Assembly: GCA_021776195.1 (NCBI GenBank)
Contig: JAJFGK010000049.1
Coordinates: forward strand, 1 to 24,317
Direction: 5' to 3'
Length of the DNA stretch: 24,317 bases
Origin: Kiloniellaceae bacterium
GTDB taxonomy: Bacteria; Pseudomonadota; Alphaproteobacteria; Kiloniellales; Kiloniellaceae
A program made the position numbers and the translations under genes. This document shows positions 6,830-15,615 of the stretch, piece by piece. The notes below the pieces were generated by a model, which saw only the letters and a list, made by a program, of their open reading frames with translations, was not told where the DNA came from and did no database searches. Each line of letters begins with the position of its first letter. Position 1 is the first letter of the stretch.

Positions 6830-8479
6830 ATGAAGCTCGTGCTGGAGCTCAGTGGAAGGGAAGGGCAAGCCGCCGACCAATGGTCGCTGGAAGGCCACGG
6901 CATGTCGATTGGCCGCGGCGACGACAACGACTGGGTGTTGCCCGATCCCAACCGGCATTTGTCCAAACAACACTGCAAAATAGACTATCGCGATGGCCAG
7001 TATCTCCTGACCGACACCAGCACCAACGGTATCTTCGTCAACCACTCCTCCGAGCGCCTGCCGCGCGGCGCGTCGGTGCGCATCAACGACGGCGACATCA
7101 TTCAGTTGGGCAGTTACCAGATCGTCGCCGGACTGGTGGAAAGCGGCGGCCTTTCGGGGTCGCCGCAAGACCCTTTCGGCGACCTGCCGGAGCCCTATGA
7201 GGAAGCACCGATCATCGCGCCGCGCAATCAGGCCCCGGCCAACCAATCGTTCGAATCGCCCGATGCCTTCGTGCCGAATCTCGGCCGCCACGACGCCGGC
7301 CTGGTGGACGATCCCGATCCCTTCCTCGACCGCTCGGACCCCATGTCTGGCGGTCCCGGCGCGACCGGCGATGCCCTGGATCCCTTCGGCGGGGGGCACC
7401 CCGGGCAGGACGACGACCTTTTCTCGGGACCTCCAAGCAGGGGCGCGCGCCCCCTCATTCCCGAGGATTCCGACCTGATCGGACCCGATCTCGACAGTGG
7501 CCCCCTGGAGGACGATCTGCTGGGCGACAACAGCCAGGAACAGTGGCAGGGCCCGGCGGCCTCGAACCATCACTCGGCCGCCAACGAGTACTTTCGTCCG
7601 CCCGAGGTCGCCAGCCATTCGCTCCCCGAGGACAATTCGGTCATTCCGGACGATTTCGACGAGGAGTTCGGCGGGGCCCCGAGCCCGGCGCCGGCGCTCC
7701 AGCCGGCCATTCCCGCTCCCGCAGGTCCTGGCATTCAACCGGCCGCGCAACCCGATCCCTTCGCGGCGCCGGCCCCCATCGCGCCGGCCCCCATCGCGCC
7801 GGCTCCCGTGGCGCCGGCTCCCGTGGCGCCGACTCCCGTGGCGCCGCAGCCGGTGGCCCCTCCCGTGCCCCAAGCGGTCCCCATGGGTCCGGCCGCGGAC
7901 GCATCCGTGGGCCGCGCCTTCCTGGCCGCGGCGGGCCTGAAGGATCTCCAGGTCAGCGATGCCGAAATGGCAGCTCTTATGGTCACTGTCGGCGCGACCT
8001 ATCGGGCCATGGTGGAAGGTATGCGCGAACTCCTCCTGACCCGCTCGTCGCTCAAGAACGAGTTTCGCATCGACCAAACCATGATCGGTCCGCGGGAAAA
8101 CAACCCCCTGAAGTTCTCCGCCAGCACGGAGGAGGCCCTGCTGGCACTGCTGAAGCCGCCGGTGGCCGGTTACATGACGCCGGAAAAGGCCGTTCAGGAG
8201 GGCTTGAAAGACGTCGCCAGCCACCAGATGGCGGTCATGGCCGGGATGCAAGAAGCGATCGCGTCGCTGCTCAAGAGATTCGATCCTGAAACCCTCGCCA
8301 AGCGGATGGACAAGCACGCCAGTCTTCGCGACATGGTTCCAGGCGGCAAGAAGGCCCGCTACTGGGAGGTTTTTGTCGAGCTCTACGGCGAGATCGTGGC
8401 GGAGGCCGAAGACGACTTCCAGAGCCTCTTCGGCAAGGAGTTCTCCAAGGCCTACAAGGAACAAAGCAGGAAGATCTAG
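6830..8479 (+). CDS. tagH: T6SS FHA-domain protein (TagH/Fha type)
   Basis: FHA proteins read phosphothreonine and link the threonine kinase/phosphatase pathway to T6SS assembly. The 549-aa protein has an N-terminal FHA domain (residues about 20-95) with the conserved G28-R29, S45-x-x-H48 and T65-N66-G67. A long low-complexity linker follows (about 105-350) with many DPF/DDDLF/EDDLL acidic patches, an IPDDFDEEF motif at about 272-280, and a proline pentapeptide repeat. A C-terminal helical domain (about 360-549) is typical of T6SS FHA proteins (FLAAAGL, ARYWEVFVELYGEIVAEAEDDFQSLFGKEFSKAY). Start ATG 6830 has GGAG at 6821-6824. It opens the run FHA-tssJ-tssK-tssL-tssM-tagF-PP2C. The likely phosphorylated ligand is TssL Thr14 (see that entry); this is inferred from Agrobacterium. 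Confidence 0.93.
   Translation: MKLVLELSGREGQAADQWSLEGHGMSIGRGDDNDWVLPDPNRHLSKQHCKIDYRDGQYLLTDTSTNGIFVNHSSERLPRGASVRINDGDIIQLGSYQIVAGLVESGGLSGSPQDPFGDLPEPYEEAPIIAPRNQAPANQSFESPDAFVPNLGRHDAGLVDDPDPFLDRSDPMSGGPGATGDALDPFGGGHPGQDDDLFSGPPSRGARPLIPEDSDLIGPDLDSGPLEDDLLGDNSQEQWQGPAASNHHSAANEYFRPPEVASHSLPEDNSVIPDDFDEEFGGAPSPAPALQPAIPAPAGPGIQPAAQPDPFAAPAPIAPAPIAPAPVAPAPVAPTPVAPQPVAPPVPQAVPMGPAADASVGRAFLAAAGLKDLQVSDAEMAALMVTVGATYRAMVEGMRELLLTRSSLKNEFRIDQTMIGPRENNPLKFSASTEEALLALLKPPVAGYMTPEKAVQEGLKDVASHQMAVMAGMQEAIASLLKRFDPETLAKRMDKHASLRDMVPGGKKARYWEVFVELYGEIVAEAEDDFQSLFGKEFSKAYKEQSRKI
7766..7855 (+). repeat. Six 15-bp repeats encoding APAPI/APAPV in the FHA protein linker
   Basis: Six tandem 15-bp units of the form GCGCCGGCYCCCRTS start at 7766, each coding Ala-Pro-x-Pro-Ile/Val. 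Units 1 and 2 are identical, as are 3 and 4, which indicates recent slippage. The product is a stiff, extended spacer between the FHA domain and the C-terminal domain. Confidence 0.9.
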
Positions 8480-8652
8480 GGCCTTGTCCGGGTACCCTGG
8501 CAAAGCCGCACCGGGATCCCCAGCCGGGTCTTCCATGGGGGTCAATGCTTGGCAAGATCGAAGAAAAAGAACATAGTAGGCGGTCGATTGGAGTCTCGGA
8601 GTAAGGCAATTACCCAGACTGATCGCGGCCTTTTTGTTGGGGGAGATTGAGT
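8480..8652. other. 173-nt gap between the FHA gene and tssJ
   Basis: No gene is seen. A promoter candidate is at 8549-8577 (separate entry). A GGCC followed by a T-run at 8627-8635 has no matching upstream stem, so no terminator is called. GGGGGAG at 8639-8645 is the tssJ ribosome site. Confidence 0.5.
8549..8577 (+). promoter_or_regulatory. Candidate sigma-70-type promoter upstream of tssJ
   Basis: TTGGCA at 8549-8554 (5/6 to TTGACA) and CATAGT at 8572-8577 (4/6 to TATAAT) are separated by 17 nt of A-rich sequence in an otherwise GC-rich region. The predicted start would lie near 8584, about 70 nt before the tssJ ATG. This would allow tssJKLM-tagF-PP2C to be expressed separately from the FHA gene. 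Confidence 0.35.
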
Positions 8653-9138
8653 ATGTCAATTCGTTGTTCGATCCGTATGGCCTTCCTCGGCCTTGTTGCG
8701 GTGCTGCTCGCCAGCTGCGCCGAGCCGCCGCCCCCGCCGCCCCCGCCGACGGTCGTGAATGTCACCGCGACGGCCTCCGCCGACGTCAATCCCAACGCCT
8801 CCGGGCGCGCGTCGCCGGTGACCGTTCGGTTCTTTTACCTGGTCAGTTCAACCACCTTCGAAGAAGCCGACTTCTTCGCGCTCTTCGACGCCGCCGAGGC
8901 GACCCTGGGTGCGGACCTCGTGAGCAACGACGAGTTCAACCTCGGGCCGGGTCAGCAAAAGACGACGACGCGTGAGCTGCCCGACACGGCCCGCAGCGTT
9001 GGCGTGCTCGTGTCCTACCGGGATATCCAAAGCGCGGTATGGCGCGATGTGATCGAGGTGGCGCCGAACCAGACGACCAACATCGATGCCAAGGTCGAGG
9101 CTCTTGCCGTTTCGCTGTCGGCCGCGGCGGCGCCCTGA
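8653..9138 (+). CDS. tssJ: TssJ, T6SS outer-membrane lipoprotein
   Basis: TssJ is anchored in the outer membrane and binds the periplasmic part of TssM, forming the TssJLM envelope complex. The start chosen is ATG 8653 with GGGGGAG at 8639-8645; a TTG six bases earlier (8647) is in frame but less likely. The 161-aa product has a signal peptide with hydrophobic core MAFLGLVAVLLAS and a lipobox LAS-C with the lipidated cysteine at residue 22. A proline run (residues 25-32) follows. The beta-rich body starts VVNVTATASADVNPNASGRASPVTVRFFYLVS, and DFFALF and ISYRDI-like strands are typical of TssJ. Residue 23 is Ala, not Asp, which fits sorting to the outer membrane. It is followed by tssK after 71 nt. 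Confidence 0.93.
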   Translation: MSIRCSIRMAFLGLVAVLLASCAEPPPPPPPPTVVNVTATASADVNPNASGRASPVTVRFFYLVSSTTFEEADFFALFDAAEATLGADLVSNDEFNLGPGQQKTTTRELPDTARSVGVLVSYRDIQSAVWRDVIEVAPNQTTNIDAKVEALAVSLSAAAAP

Positions 9139-9209
9139 CGGTCGTCTCGCCGTTGGGCTTGAAGCTGTGGGCCGGATTCGCTGGGGCCTGGAGAATGGCT
9201 GGAGAATGA

Positions 9210-10547
9210 ATGTCCTGGGATAACAAAGTCGTCTGGTCGGAGGGGTTGTTCCTGCAGCCCCAGCACTTCCAGCAGCACGATCGTTACATCGAACAGCTCA
9301 TTCGCGAGCGCACCACCGGATTGCGGCCCTACCCTTGGGGCCTGACCGAGATCTCGGTCAACAAGGACCTGCTATCCCTCGGCAAGTTCGCGCTTGCCGC
9401 CTGCAGCGGTATCATGGAAGACGGCACGCCCTTTTCTGTGCCCGGGGCGGCCGACCACCCGGCGCCGTTCGAGGTGCCGGAAGAAACCAAGAACGAGATC
9501 GTCTACCTGACCCTGCCGTCGCGCCAGCCGGGCGCGCAGGAGGTCGACCGCGTGACGTCGGAAGAATCCGTGGCGCGCTTTTCGATCCACGAGTTCGAGA
9601 CCATCGATACCGTGGCCGGGGCGGAAGGCCACGCGACCATGGAGGTCGGGCGCTTGCGTCTGCGCTATGCCCTCGAGCATGAGGAACGATCCGGTTTCAT
9701 ATGCCTCGGCGTGGCGCGGATTATCGAGGTGCGGGCCGACAAGCAGATCGTGCTGGACGACAACTACATCCCGACCTGCATGGACTGTGTCGCCTCGCCG
9801 GTTTTGGCGGGCTATGTCACCGAGGTTCAAGGGCTGCTGCATCACCGCGGCGAGGCACTGGCCGGACGGGTTTCGGAATCGGGAACCAAGGGGGCCGCGG
9901 AGATCGCCGATTTTCTGCTGCTTCAGACCGTCAACCGCTACGAGCCGAGCCTGGCGCACTTCGCGACGGCCAGCGGCATCCATCCGGAGACTTTTTTCAG
10001 CCTGGCGATTTCGATCTGCGGCGACATCTCCACCTTCACCGCGCAGAACAAGCGCCCGCCGGCCTTTCCGGCCTACCGGCACGAAGACCTGACGACCACC
10101 TTCGCCCTGGTGATCCGGACCCTGCGCCAGTATCTCTCCGCGGTTCTGGAGCAGACCGCGATCCCGATCCCGCTGGAGGATCGCAAGTACGGCGTGAAGG
10201 TCGCGGTGATCGCCGACAAGCGGCTTCTGGCCGGGGCGACCTTCGTCCTGGCGGTGCGGGCCAATGTGCAGATCGAGCGCCTGCGCCGTCACTTCCCCAA
10301 TCAGGTAAAGATGGGCCCGGTCGAGAAGATCCGCGAACTGGTCAATGTCGCCTTGCCCGGTATCGCCATTCGGCCTTTGCCGGTGGCGCCGCGGCAAATT
10401 CCCTACCATTCGGGTGTCAGCTATTTCGAACTGGACCGATCCGGTCAGTACTGGGCCCAGCTGCAGAATTCCGGCGGTCTGGCCATTCATGTCGCCGGCG
10501 AGTTTCCGCAGCTGGAGATGGAACTCTGGGCCATTAGAGGGCAGTAG
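9210..10547 (+). CDS. tssK: TssK, T6SS baseplate adaptor
   Basis: TssK is a trimeric cytoplasmic baseplate subunit that connects the baseplate to the TssL/TssM membrane complex. The 445-aa length matches the family. The N-terminus MSWDNKVVWSEGLFLQPQHF followed by QQHDRYIE is the characteristic TssK signature. Further signs are RIIEVRADKQIVLDDNYIPT in the middle, VNRYEPSLAHFATASGIHPE, and a C-terminal part with FPNQVKMGPVEKIRELVN and GVSYFELDRSGQYWAQLQ. The start ATG 9210 has GGAG at 9201-9204; an out-of-frame ATG overlaps at 9206. tssL starts only 2 nt after the stop, so translation is probably coupled. Confidence 0.97.
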   Translation: MSWDNKVVWSEGLFLQPQHFQQHDRYIEQLIRERTTGLRPYPWGLTEISVNKDLLSLGKFALAACSGIMEDGTPFSVPGAADHPAPFEVPEETKNEIVYLTLPSRQPGAQEVDRVTSEESVARFSIHEFETIDTVAGAEGHATMEVGRLRLRYALEHEERSGFICLGVARIIEVRADKQIVLDDNYIPTCMDCVASPVLAGYVTEVQGLLHHRGEALAGRVSESGTKGAAEIADFLLLQTVNRYEPSLAHFATASGIHPETFFSLAISICGDISTFTAQNKRPPAFPAYRHEDLTTTFALVIRTLRQYLSAVLEQTAIPIPLEDRKYGVKVAVIADKRLLAGATFVLAVRANVQIERLRRHFPNQVKMGPVEKIRELVNVALPGIAIRPLPVAPRQIPYHSGVSYFELDRSGQYWAQLQNSGGLAIHVAGEFPQLEMELWAIRGQ

Positions 10548-10549
10548 CC

Positions 10550-11932
10550 ATGAGCCAGGACGATCCCTTCGGGGGCGACGAAGAGAGGACCATCATCCGG
10601 CCAAATCCGGGCGGGCGGCTGAACGAGTCGGGGCCCGATGGCGGCGGCACGATAGCCCCGGGTGGCTACGGCCAGCGGCCGGCGGCGCCGGCCCCCGCGC
10701 CCCAGGCGCCGCCGCCGCGCCCGGCCGCGCCGGGCGAGGTGGTGCCGATCGCGGTGGTCGGCCTCAATCCGCTGGTCAAGGCGGCCTCCACGATCCTCGG
10801 CCTGGCCATTCGAATGCGCAACCGGGCCCAGCACAACAACGTCGATGCCCTCCATCAACGGGTTGTCGCCGAGGTCAAGCGTTTCGAACAGATCGCGCTG
10901 CAGGAGGGCATCGCGGCCCAGGCGGTGCGGATTGCGCGCTATGCTCTTTGCGCCACCATCGACGACCTGGTCCTGAATACCCCCTGGGGCAGCAATTCGG
11001 TCTGGGCGCAACGCTCGATGGTCGGGTCTTTCCACAACGAGGTCTCCGGCGGCGAGCGCTTTTACGACCTGCTGGAGAAGATGCAAAAGGACCCGGCCGC
11101 CAACCGCGACGTTTTAGAGCTGCTTTATCTCTGCATGTCCCTGGGTTTCGAGGGCATGATGCGGGTCGAGGACCGCGGCAACCAGGCGCATATGCGCCTG
11201 AGGGATTCCACCCTGCGCGATATCCGCGCCCACCGCGGCGAGATCGAGCGCGACCTGTCGCCCCATTGGCGCGGCGTCGGGGCCGGTCACAAGCCGCTGA
11301 CCTCTTTCATTCCGACCTGGATGGTGGCGGTCATCACCTTGGCTTTGCTGTGCTTTACCTACATGGGCTTCAACTATCTGTTGAACGGTGAGTCCGACAA
11401 GCTCTACGGCGAAATCAGCGCGCTGCCGCCGACCGGCAAGGTCGACCTGGCCCGCGCCGCGCCGACACCGCCGCCGCCGCCGCCCAAACTCGATACCTCG
11501 CAGTTCGACCGCATCCGCCAGTTCCTGGCGCCGGAAATCGCCGAAGGCCTGGTCAGCGTCTTCGAAGATACCGTGTCCATTACCGTGCGGATCCACGGCA
11601 AGGGCATGTTCCCCTCGGGCAGAGACCAGGTTAACGACAGCCATCTGCGCACCCTGCAGCGCATTGCCGAGGCGATCGAGGCCGAACCCGGCAACGTCAT
11701 CGTCGCCGGCCACAGCGACAATGTCCCGATCCGCTCGGCACGCTTTCCCTCCAATTGGCACCTGTCGCTGGCGCGCGCCGAATCGGTAATGAACCTGATG
11801 TTGACGAAGATCACTGACCGGAGCCGCTTTGCCGCCGAAGGTCGGGCCGAGAACGAGCCGATCGCGGGGAACGACACGGCCCAGGGACGCGCGCAGAATC
11901 GCCGGATCGAGGTTATTCTGTTGAAGCTCTGA
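10550..11932 (+). CDS. tssL: TssL (DotU/IcmH) with C-terminal OmpA-like domain
   Basis: TssL is an inner-membrane subunit of the TssJLM complex. The 460-aa protein has several parts. An N-terminal segment contains EERTIIRPNPGGR with Thr14. A proline-rich linker covers about 44-62. The cytoplasmic DotU helical domain covers about 65-250 (NPLVKAAS, CATIDDLVLNTPWG, GGERFYDLLEKM, LGFEGMMRV). One membrane segment lies at about 254-278 (PTWMVAVITLALLCFTYMGF), followed by a periplasmic linker with a second proline run. An OmpA/MotB-like peptidoglycan-binding domain covers about 340-460 (VIVAGHSDNVPI, NWHLSLARAESVMNLM, GRAQNRRIEVILLKL). Thr14 matches the position phosphorylated by PpkA in Agrobacterium tumefaciens TssL, which then binds Fha. 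That this also happens here is inferred. The gene starts 2 nt after tssK. Confidence 0.96.
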   Translation: MSQDDPFGGDEERTIIRPNPGGRLNESGPDGGGTIAPGGYGQRPAAPAPAPQAPPPRPAAPGEVVPIAVVGLNPLVKAASTILGLAIRMRNRAQHNNVDALHQRVVAEVKRFEQIALQEGIAAQAVRIARYALCATIDDLVLNTPWGSNSVWAQRSMVGSFHNEVSGGERFYDLLEKMQKDPAANRDVLELLYLCMSLGFEGMMRVEDRGNQAHMRLRDSTLRDIRAHRGEIERDLSPHWRGVGAGHKPLTSFIPTWMVAVITLALLCFTYMGFNYLLNGESDKLYGEISALPPTGKVDLARAAPTPPPPPPKLDTSQFDRIRQFLAPEIAEGLVSVFEDTVSITVRIHGKGMFPSGRDQVNDSHLRTLQRIAEAIEAEPGNVIVAGHSDNVPIRSARFPSNWHLSLARAESVMNLMLTKITDRSRFAAEGRAENEPIAGNDTAQGRAQNRRIEVILLKL

Positions 11933-12003
11933 CGAGGTTCGGAGCGGCCGCGCGGCGGGAGTTTGGTTTGACAAGCATGAAACAGGCAAGGACGTGATCT
12001 GAG

Positions 12004-15000
12004 ATGCGGTTTTTCAAGTTTCTCATCGCTCCCTGGTTCATATCGCTGATCGGCGTTCTGATTCTGGCGCTGGTCATCTGGTTTTTCGGGCCGCTGATCG
12101 CCGTTGGCGAGGTCCGGCCCTTCGACAGCGAGCTGGTGCGCCTCATCATCGTGATGGTGCTGGTGGTCTTGTGGGGCCTGCTCAATCTCTTCTTTGTCAT
12201 GCGCGCCAAGAAGACCGACGAGAAGATGGTCGAGGAAATCGCCGAGTCCCAGGACGACGAAACCGACCTGACCGACGGCGCGGCGCAGGAGGAGATCGAT
12301 CTGCTCAAGACCCGCCTGCAAGAGGCGATGGTCGAGCTGAAGCGCTCCAAGCTGGGCGGCAAGGGCGGCGGAAAGTATCTCTACCAGCTTCCCTGGTACA
12401 TCATCATCGGCCCGCCCGGTGCCGGCAAGACCACGGCCCTGGTCAATTCCGGGCTGAACTTCCCGCTGGCCGACAAGCTGGGCAAGGACGCCATCTCGGG
12501 GATCGGCGGCACGCGCAATTGCGAGTGGTGGTTCACCAACGAAGCGGTCCTGATCGACACCGCCGGGCGCTATACCACCCAGGACAGCGACGAGGGGCTG
12601 GACAGCGCGGCCTGGACCGGCTTCCTGGGACTGCTCAAGAAACACCGCCGGCGTCAGCCGATCAACGGGGCGCTGATCGCCATCAGCCTGGCCGATCTCG
12701 CCACCCTGCCGCAGGCCGAGCGCAAGTCCAATGCCCTGGCGATCCGCAAGCGGGTCCGCGAACTCCATGAAGAGCTCGGCATTCGCTTTCCCATCTACGT
12801 GCTCTTCACCAAGTCCGATCTGATCGCCGGCTTCGTGGAATTCTTCGACGATCTGGGTCGCGATGACCGGGCCCAGACCTGGGGCTTTACCTTCCCGCTC
12901 GACAAGGGCAAGGGCGATGAGGGGCCGATGAAACAGTTCGACGAGGAGTTCGAGCTCCTGGTCGAGCGCCTGAACGAGCGCCAGCTCGAGCGCCTGCACC
13001 AGGAACAGGACTACAGCCGGCGCAGCCTGATCTACGGTTTTCCCCAGCAGGTCGCCTCGCTCAAGGACACCGCGCGGGAGTTTCTCAACGAAATCTTCCT
13101 GCCGACCCGCTACGAGGACCGCGCCCTGCTGCGCGGCATCTACTTCACCAGCGGCACCCAGCTCGGCACGCCGATCGACCGGCTCATGGGCGCCATGGCC
13201 CAGACCTTCGGGATCGGCCGCCAAGCGATCGCGGCCTCGACCGGCAGCGGGCGCAGCTACTTCCTGACCCACCTGATGCGCGAGGTGGTCTTCGAGGAGG
13301 CCGGCCTGGTCGGGGCCGACGCCAAGCTGGAACGGCGCCAGCGCTGGACCCGTCGGGCGGCGGTGGCGATGGGCTGCATCGTCTTCTTCGCAATGACCGG
13401 GGTCTGGACCTTCAGCTATCTGGGCAACGCCGAGCTGATCGAGGAGACCCGCGGCCAGGTCAAGATCTACAAGGACGATATCGCCAACGTTCAACTCACC
13501 GACCTGACGAACTCCGATATCGGCTCTGTGATCGGCCCCCTGAACCTGCTGCGCGACATGCCCGGCGGCTTTGTCCGCGGCGAGGACGACGTGCCGGCGG
13601 AAATGACCTTCGGTCTCTACCAGGGCGACAAGCTCGGCTCCCAGTCGAAGATGACCTATCGGCGGGCGCTCAACGGCTTGCTCTTGCCGCGTCTGCTGCT
13701 GCGCCTGGAAGAGCAGATGAAGGCCAATTTCAAGGAGTCGGACTTCCTTTACGAGGCGCTGAAGGTGTACCTCATGCTGGGTCTGCAGGGGCCGATGGAC
13801 AAGGATCTGGTGACCCAGTGGATCACGCTCGACTGGCAGTTCTCCCTGCCGGGCAAACCCAATGAGCAGCTGCGCGCCGATCTCGAGGGGCATCTCAACG
13901 CACTGCTCGCCCAGCAGCTCGTCCAGATCCAACTGAACGGCCCGCTGGTCGATCAGGTGCGCGGCATCATCACCGAGTTTCCCCTGGCAGAGCGGATCTA
14001 CTCGATCATCAAGCAGAGCAAGGAGGCCCGGGCGGCGCTGCAGTGGAGCCTCCTGGAGCAGGGCGGCCCGGCAACGCCGCGGGTCTTCGTGCGACCCTCC
14101 GGGACCCCGCTCGCCTCGGGCGTGGAGGGCTTCTACACCTACAACGGATTCCACGATGTCTTCCTGCCCAAGGTCGCCGATTCCTCGGAAGAAGCGGCCA
14201 AGGAAAGCTGGGTTCTGGGTCCGCGTGGCGAGGTCGAGCTGAACGATCAGCAGGTGGCGATCCTGGTGCGCGATGTCATGGGGCTCTACCTGGACGACTA
14301 CGCGACACGCTGGGATCAGCTCCTGGCCGATGTCAGGATCGTGCCCTTCCAGTCGCTCTCTCATTCGGTCGAGGTGACCAACACCCTGTCGGGTCCGAAC
14401 TCGCCGCTCAGGAATTTCCTGCGGGCCGTCGCCAAGGAAACCAAGTTGACCGCGCCGCGCGAGGGTCTGGATGCCCTGGATGTGGACTCCGCGGCGGAAG
14501 GGGCGGTGGATGTCGCCTTGACGGAAATCAAGACCCGGCTGACTTCGCGCATGGAACGGCTCGGGCAGATCCTCGCCCAGGCCGTGACCAGCGAGGGCGG
14601 CGCCGGCGCCGCCCAGAAGCCCGGCCAGTACATCGACGATCGTTTCCGCAACCTGCACCTCTTTGTCGGCGAGGAAGGCACCGGGGCCGCGCCGATGGAC
14701 ACCATGATCCAGGCCCTCGAAGACCTCTATCGCGAACTGAACCAGATGGCGGCCTCGGGCAGCCAGACCGGGGCGGCCCTGGCGGTCGCCGCCGGCGGGG
14801 GCGCCAGCGCCTCGAAGCGCCTGCTCAACGAGGCCACCCGTATGCCGGCGCCCATGCAGGGCTGGGCCACCCAGCTTGCCCAGACCAGCACGAACATCAC
14901 CGTCGGTGGCGCGCGCAGCCAGTTGAACAACGACTTCCAGTCCAATGTGGGCGGGCTCTGCAAGCAGGCCATCGAGAACCGCTATCCGGTCTACAAGAAC

Positions 15001-15615
15001 GGCGTCGCCGACGTGACCCTGGAGGATTTCTCGCGGGTCTTCAAACCGGGCGGCATGATAGACGCCTTTTTCAACACCAATCTCAGATCCTTTGTCGACA
15101 CCGCGAGCAAGCCCTGGAAGTGGCAGCGGGTGGACAACGTTTCCCTGGGCATTTCGCAAGCCGCCCTGCTGCAGTTCCAGCGTGCCGCCGAGGTCCGCGA
15201 CTCGCTCTTCGCCGGCGGCGCGACGCCCCGGGTGAACTTCGAGCTGGTGCCGGTCGAGCTCGACGTCAACTCGACCCAGGTGATCCTCGACATCAACGGC
15301 CAGACCCTGGACTACAATCACGGTCCGCCGCGCCCCAAGAAGATGCAGTGGCCCGGCGACGGTCCGCAGCAGGTGCGTATCGCCTTTCAGCCGCCGATCG
15401 CCGGGGTGCCCACGTCGATCGTGCGGGACGGCCCCTGGGCCTGGTTCCGCCTGTTGGAACAGGCCGAAGTGGTGCCCTCGAGCCTCAGCGACCGCTTTCT
15501 CGTGACCTTCCGCATCGGCGACCGCAAGGCCACCTTCGAGCTGCGGGCGAACTCTGTGATCAACCCCTTCACCATGACGGCTTTGGGAGAGTTCCGGTGT
15601 CCGGATTCGCTCTAG
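12004..15615 (+). CDS. tssM: TssM (IcmF), T6SS inner-membrane core protein
   Basis: TssM spans the inner membrane and links TssL to TssJ. The 1203-aa length is normal. Two membrane segments lie near the N-terminus (about residues 8-30 and 45-66). A cytoplasmic GTPase-like domain follows with Walker A GPPGAGKTT at residues 136-144, LIDTAGRY (D185-T-A-G188) as the Walker B/G3 element, and TKSD as the G4 element (VLFTKSDL). A third membrane segment lies at about 450-475 (RRAAVAMGCIVFFAMTGVWTF). The large periplasmic part ends with the TssJ-binding beta domain (GPWAWFRLLEQAEV, FRIGDRKATFELRANSVINPF). Walker A is intact, so nucleotide binding is likely; in some TssM proteins it is lost. ATG 12004 has AAGGA at 11988-11992, a somewhat long spacing. 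tagF begins inside its last codons. Confidence 0.97.
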   Translation: MRFFKFLIAPWFISLIGVLILALVIWFFGPLIAVGEVRPFDSELVRLIIVMVLVVLWGLLNLFFVMRAKKTDEKMVEEIAESQDDETDLTDGAAQEEIDLLKTRLQEAMVELKRSKLGGKGGGKYLYQLPWYIIIGPPGAGKTTALVNSGLNFPLADKLGKDAISGIGGTRNCEWWFTNEAVLIDTAGRYTTQDSDEGLDSAAWTGFLGLLKKHRRRQPINGALIAISLADLATLPQAERKSNALAIRKRVRELHEELGIRFPIYVLFTKSDLIAGFVEFFDDLGRDDRAQTWGFTFPLDKGKGDEGPMKQFDEEFELLVERLNERQLERLHQEQDYSRRSLIYGFPQQVASLKDTAREFLNEIFLPTRYEDRALLRGIYFTSGTQLGTPIDRLMGAMAQTFGIGRQAIAASTGSGRSYFLTHLMREVVFEEAGLVGADAKLERRQRWTRRAAVAMGCIVFFAMTGVWTFSYLGNAELIEETRGQVKIYKDDIANVQLTDLTNSDIGSVIGPLNLLRDMPGGFVRGEDDVPAEMTFGLYQGDKLGSQSKMTYRRALNGLLLPRLLLRLEEQMKANFKESDFLYEALKVYLMLGLQGPMDKDLVTQWITLDWQFSLPGKPNEQLRADLEGHLNALLAQQLVQIQLNGPLVDQVRGIITEFPLAERIYSIIKQSKEARAALQWSLLEQGGPATPRVFVRPSGTPLASGVEGFYTYNGFHDVFLPKVADSSEEAAKESWVLGPRGEVELNDQQVAILVRDVMGLYLDDYATRWDQLLADVRIVPFQSLSHSVEVTNTLSGPNSPLRNFLRAVAKETKLTAPREGLDALDVDSAAEGAVDVALTEIKTRLTSRMERLGQILAQAVTSEGGAGAAQKPGQYIDDRFRNLHLFVGEEGTGAAPMDTMIQALEDLYRELNQMAASGSQTGAALAVAAGGGASASKRLLNEATRMPAPMQGWATQLAQTSTNITVGGARSQLNNDFQSNVGGLCKQAIENRYPVYKNGVADVTLEDFSRVFKPGGMIDAFFNTNLRSFVDTASKPWKWQRVDNVSLGISQAALLQFQRAAEVRDSLFAGGATPRVNFELVPVELDVNSTQVILDINGQTLDYNHGPPRPKKMQWPGDGPQQVRIAFQPPIAGVPTSIVRDGPWAWFRLLEQAEVVPSSLSDRFLVTFRIGDRKATFELRANSVINPFTMTALGEFRCPDSL

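Noticed and set aside
6692..8659. 655-codon minus-strand frame opposite the FHA gene
   Set aside because: The product is repetitive GRRHGSRRH-like sequence generated by the proline repeats on the other strand. The FHA gene on the plus strand is unambiguous.
11404..15321. 1305-codon open frame on the minus strand, opposite tssL and tssM
   Set aside because: It mirrors real TssL/TssM codons in a GC-rich genome. Its product has no coherent domains and the plus strand holds two clear core T6SS genes.
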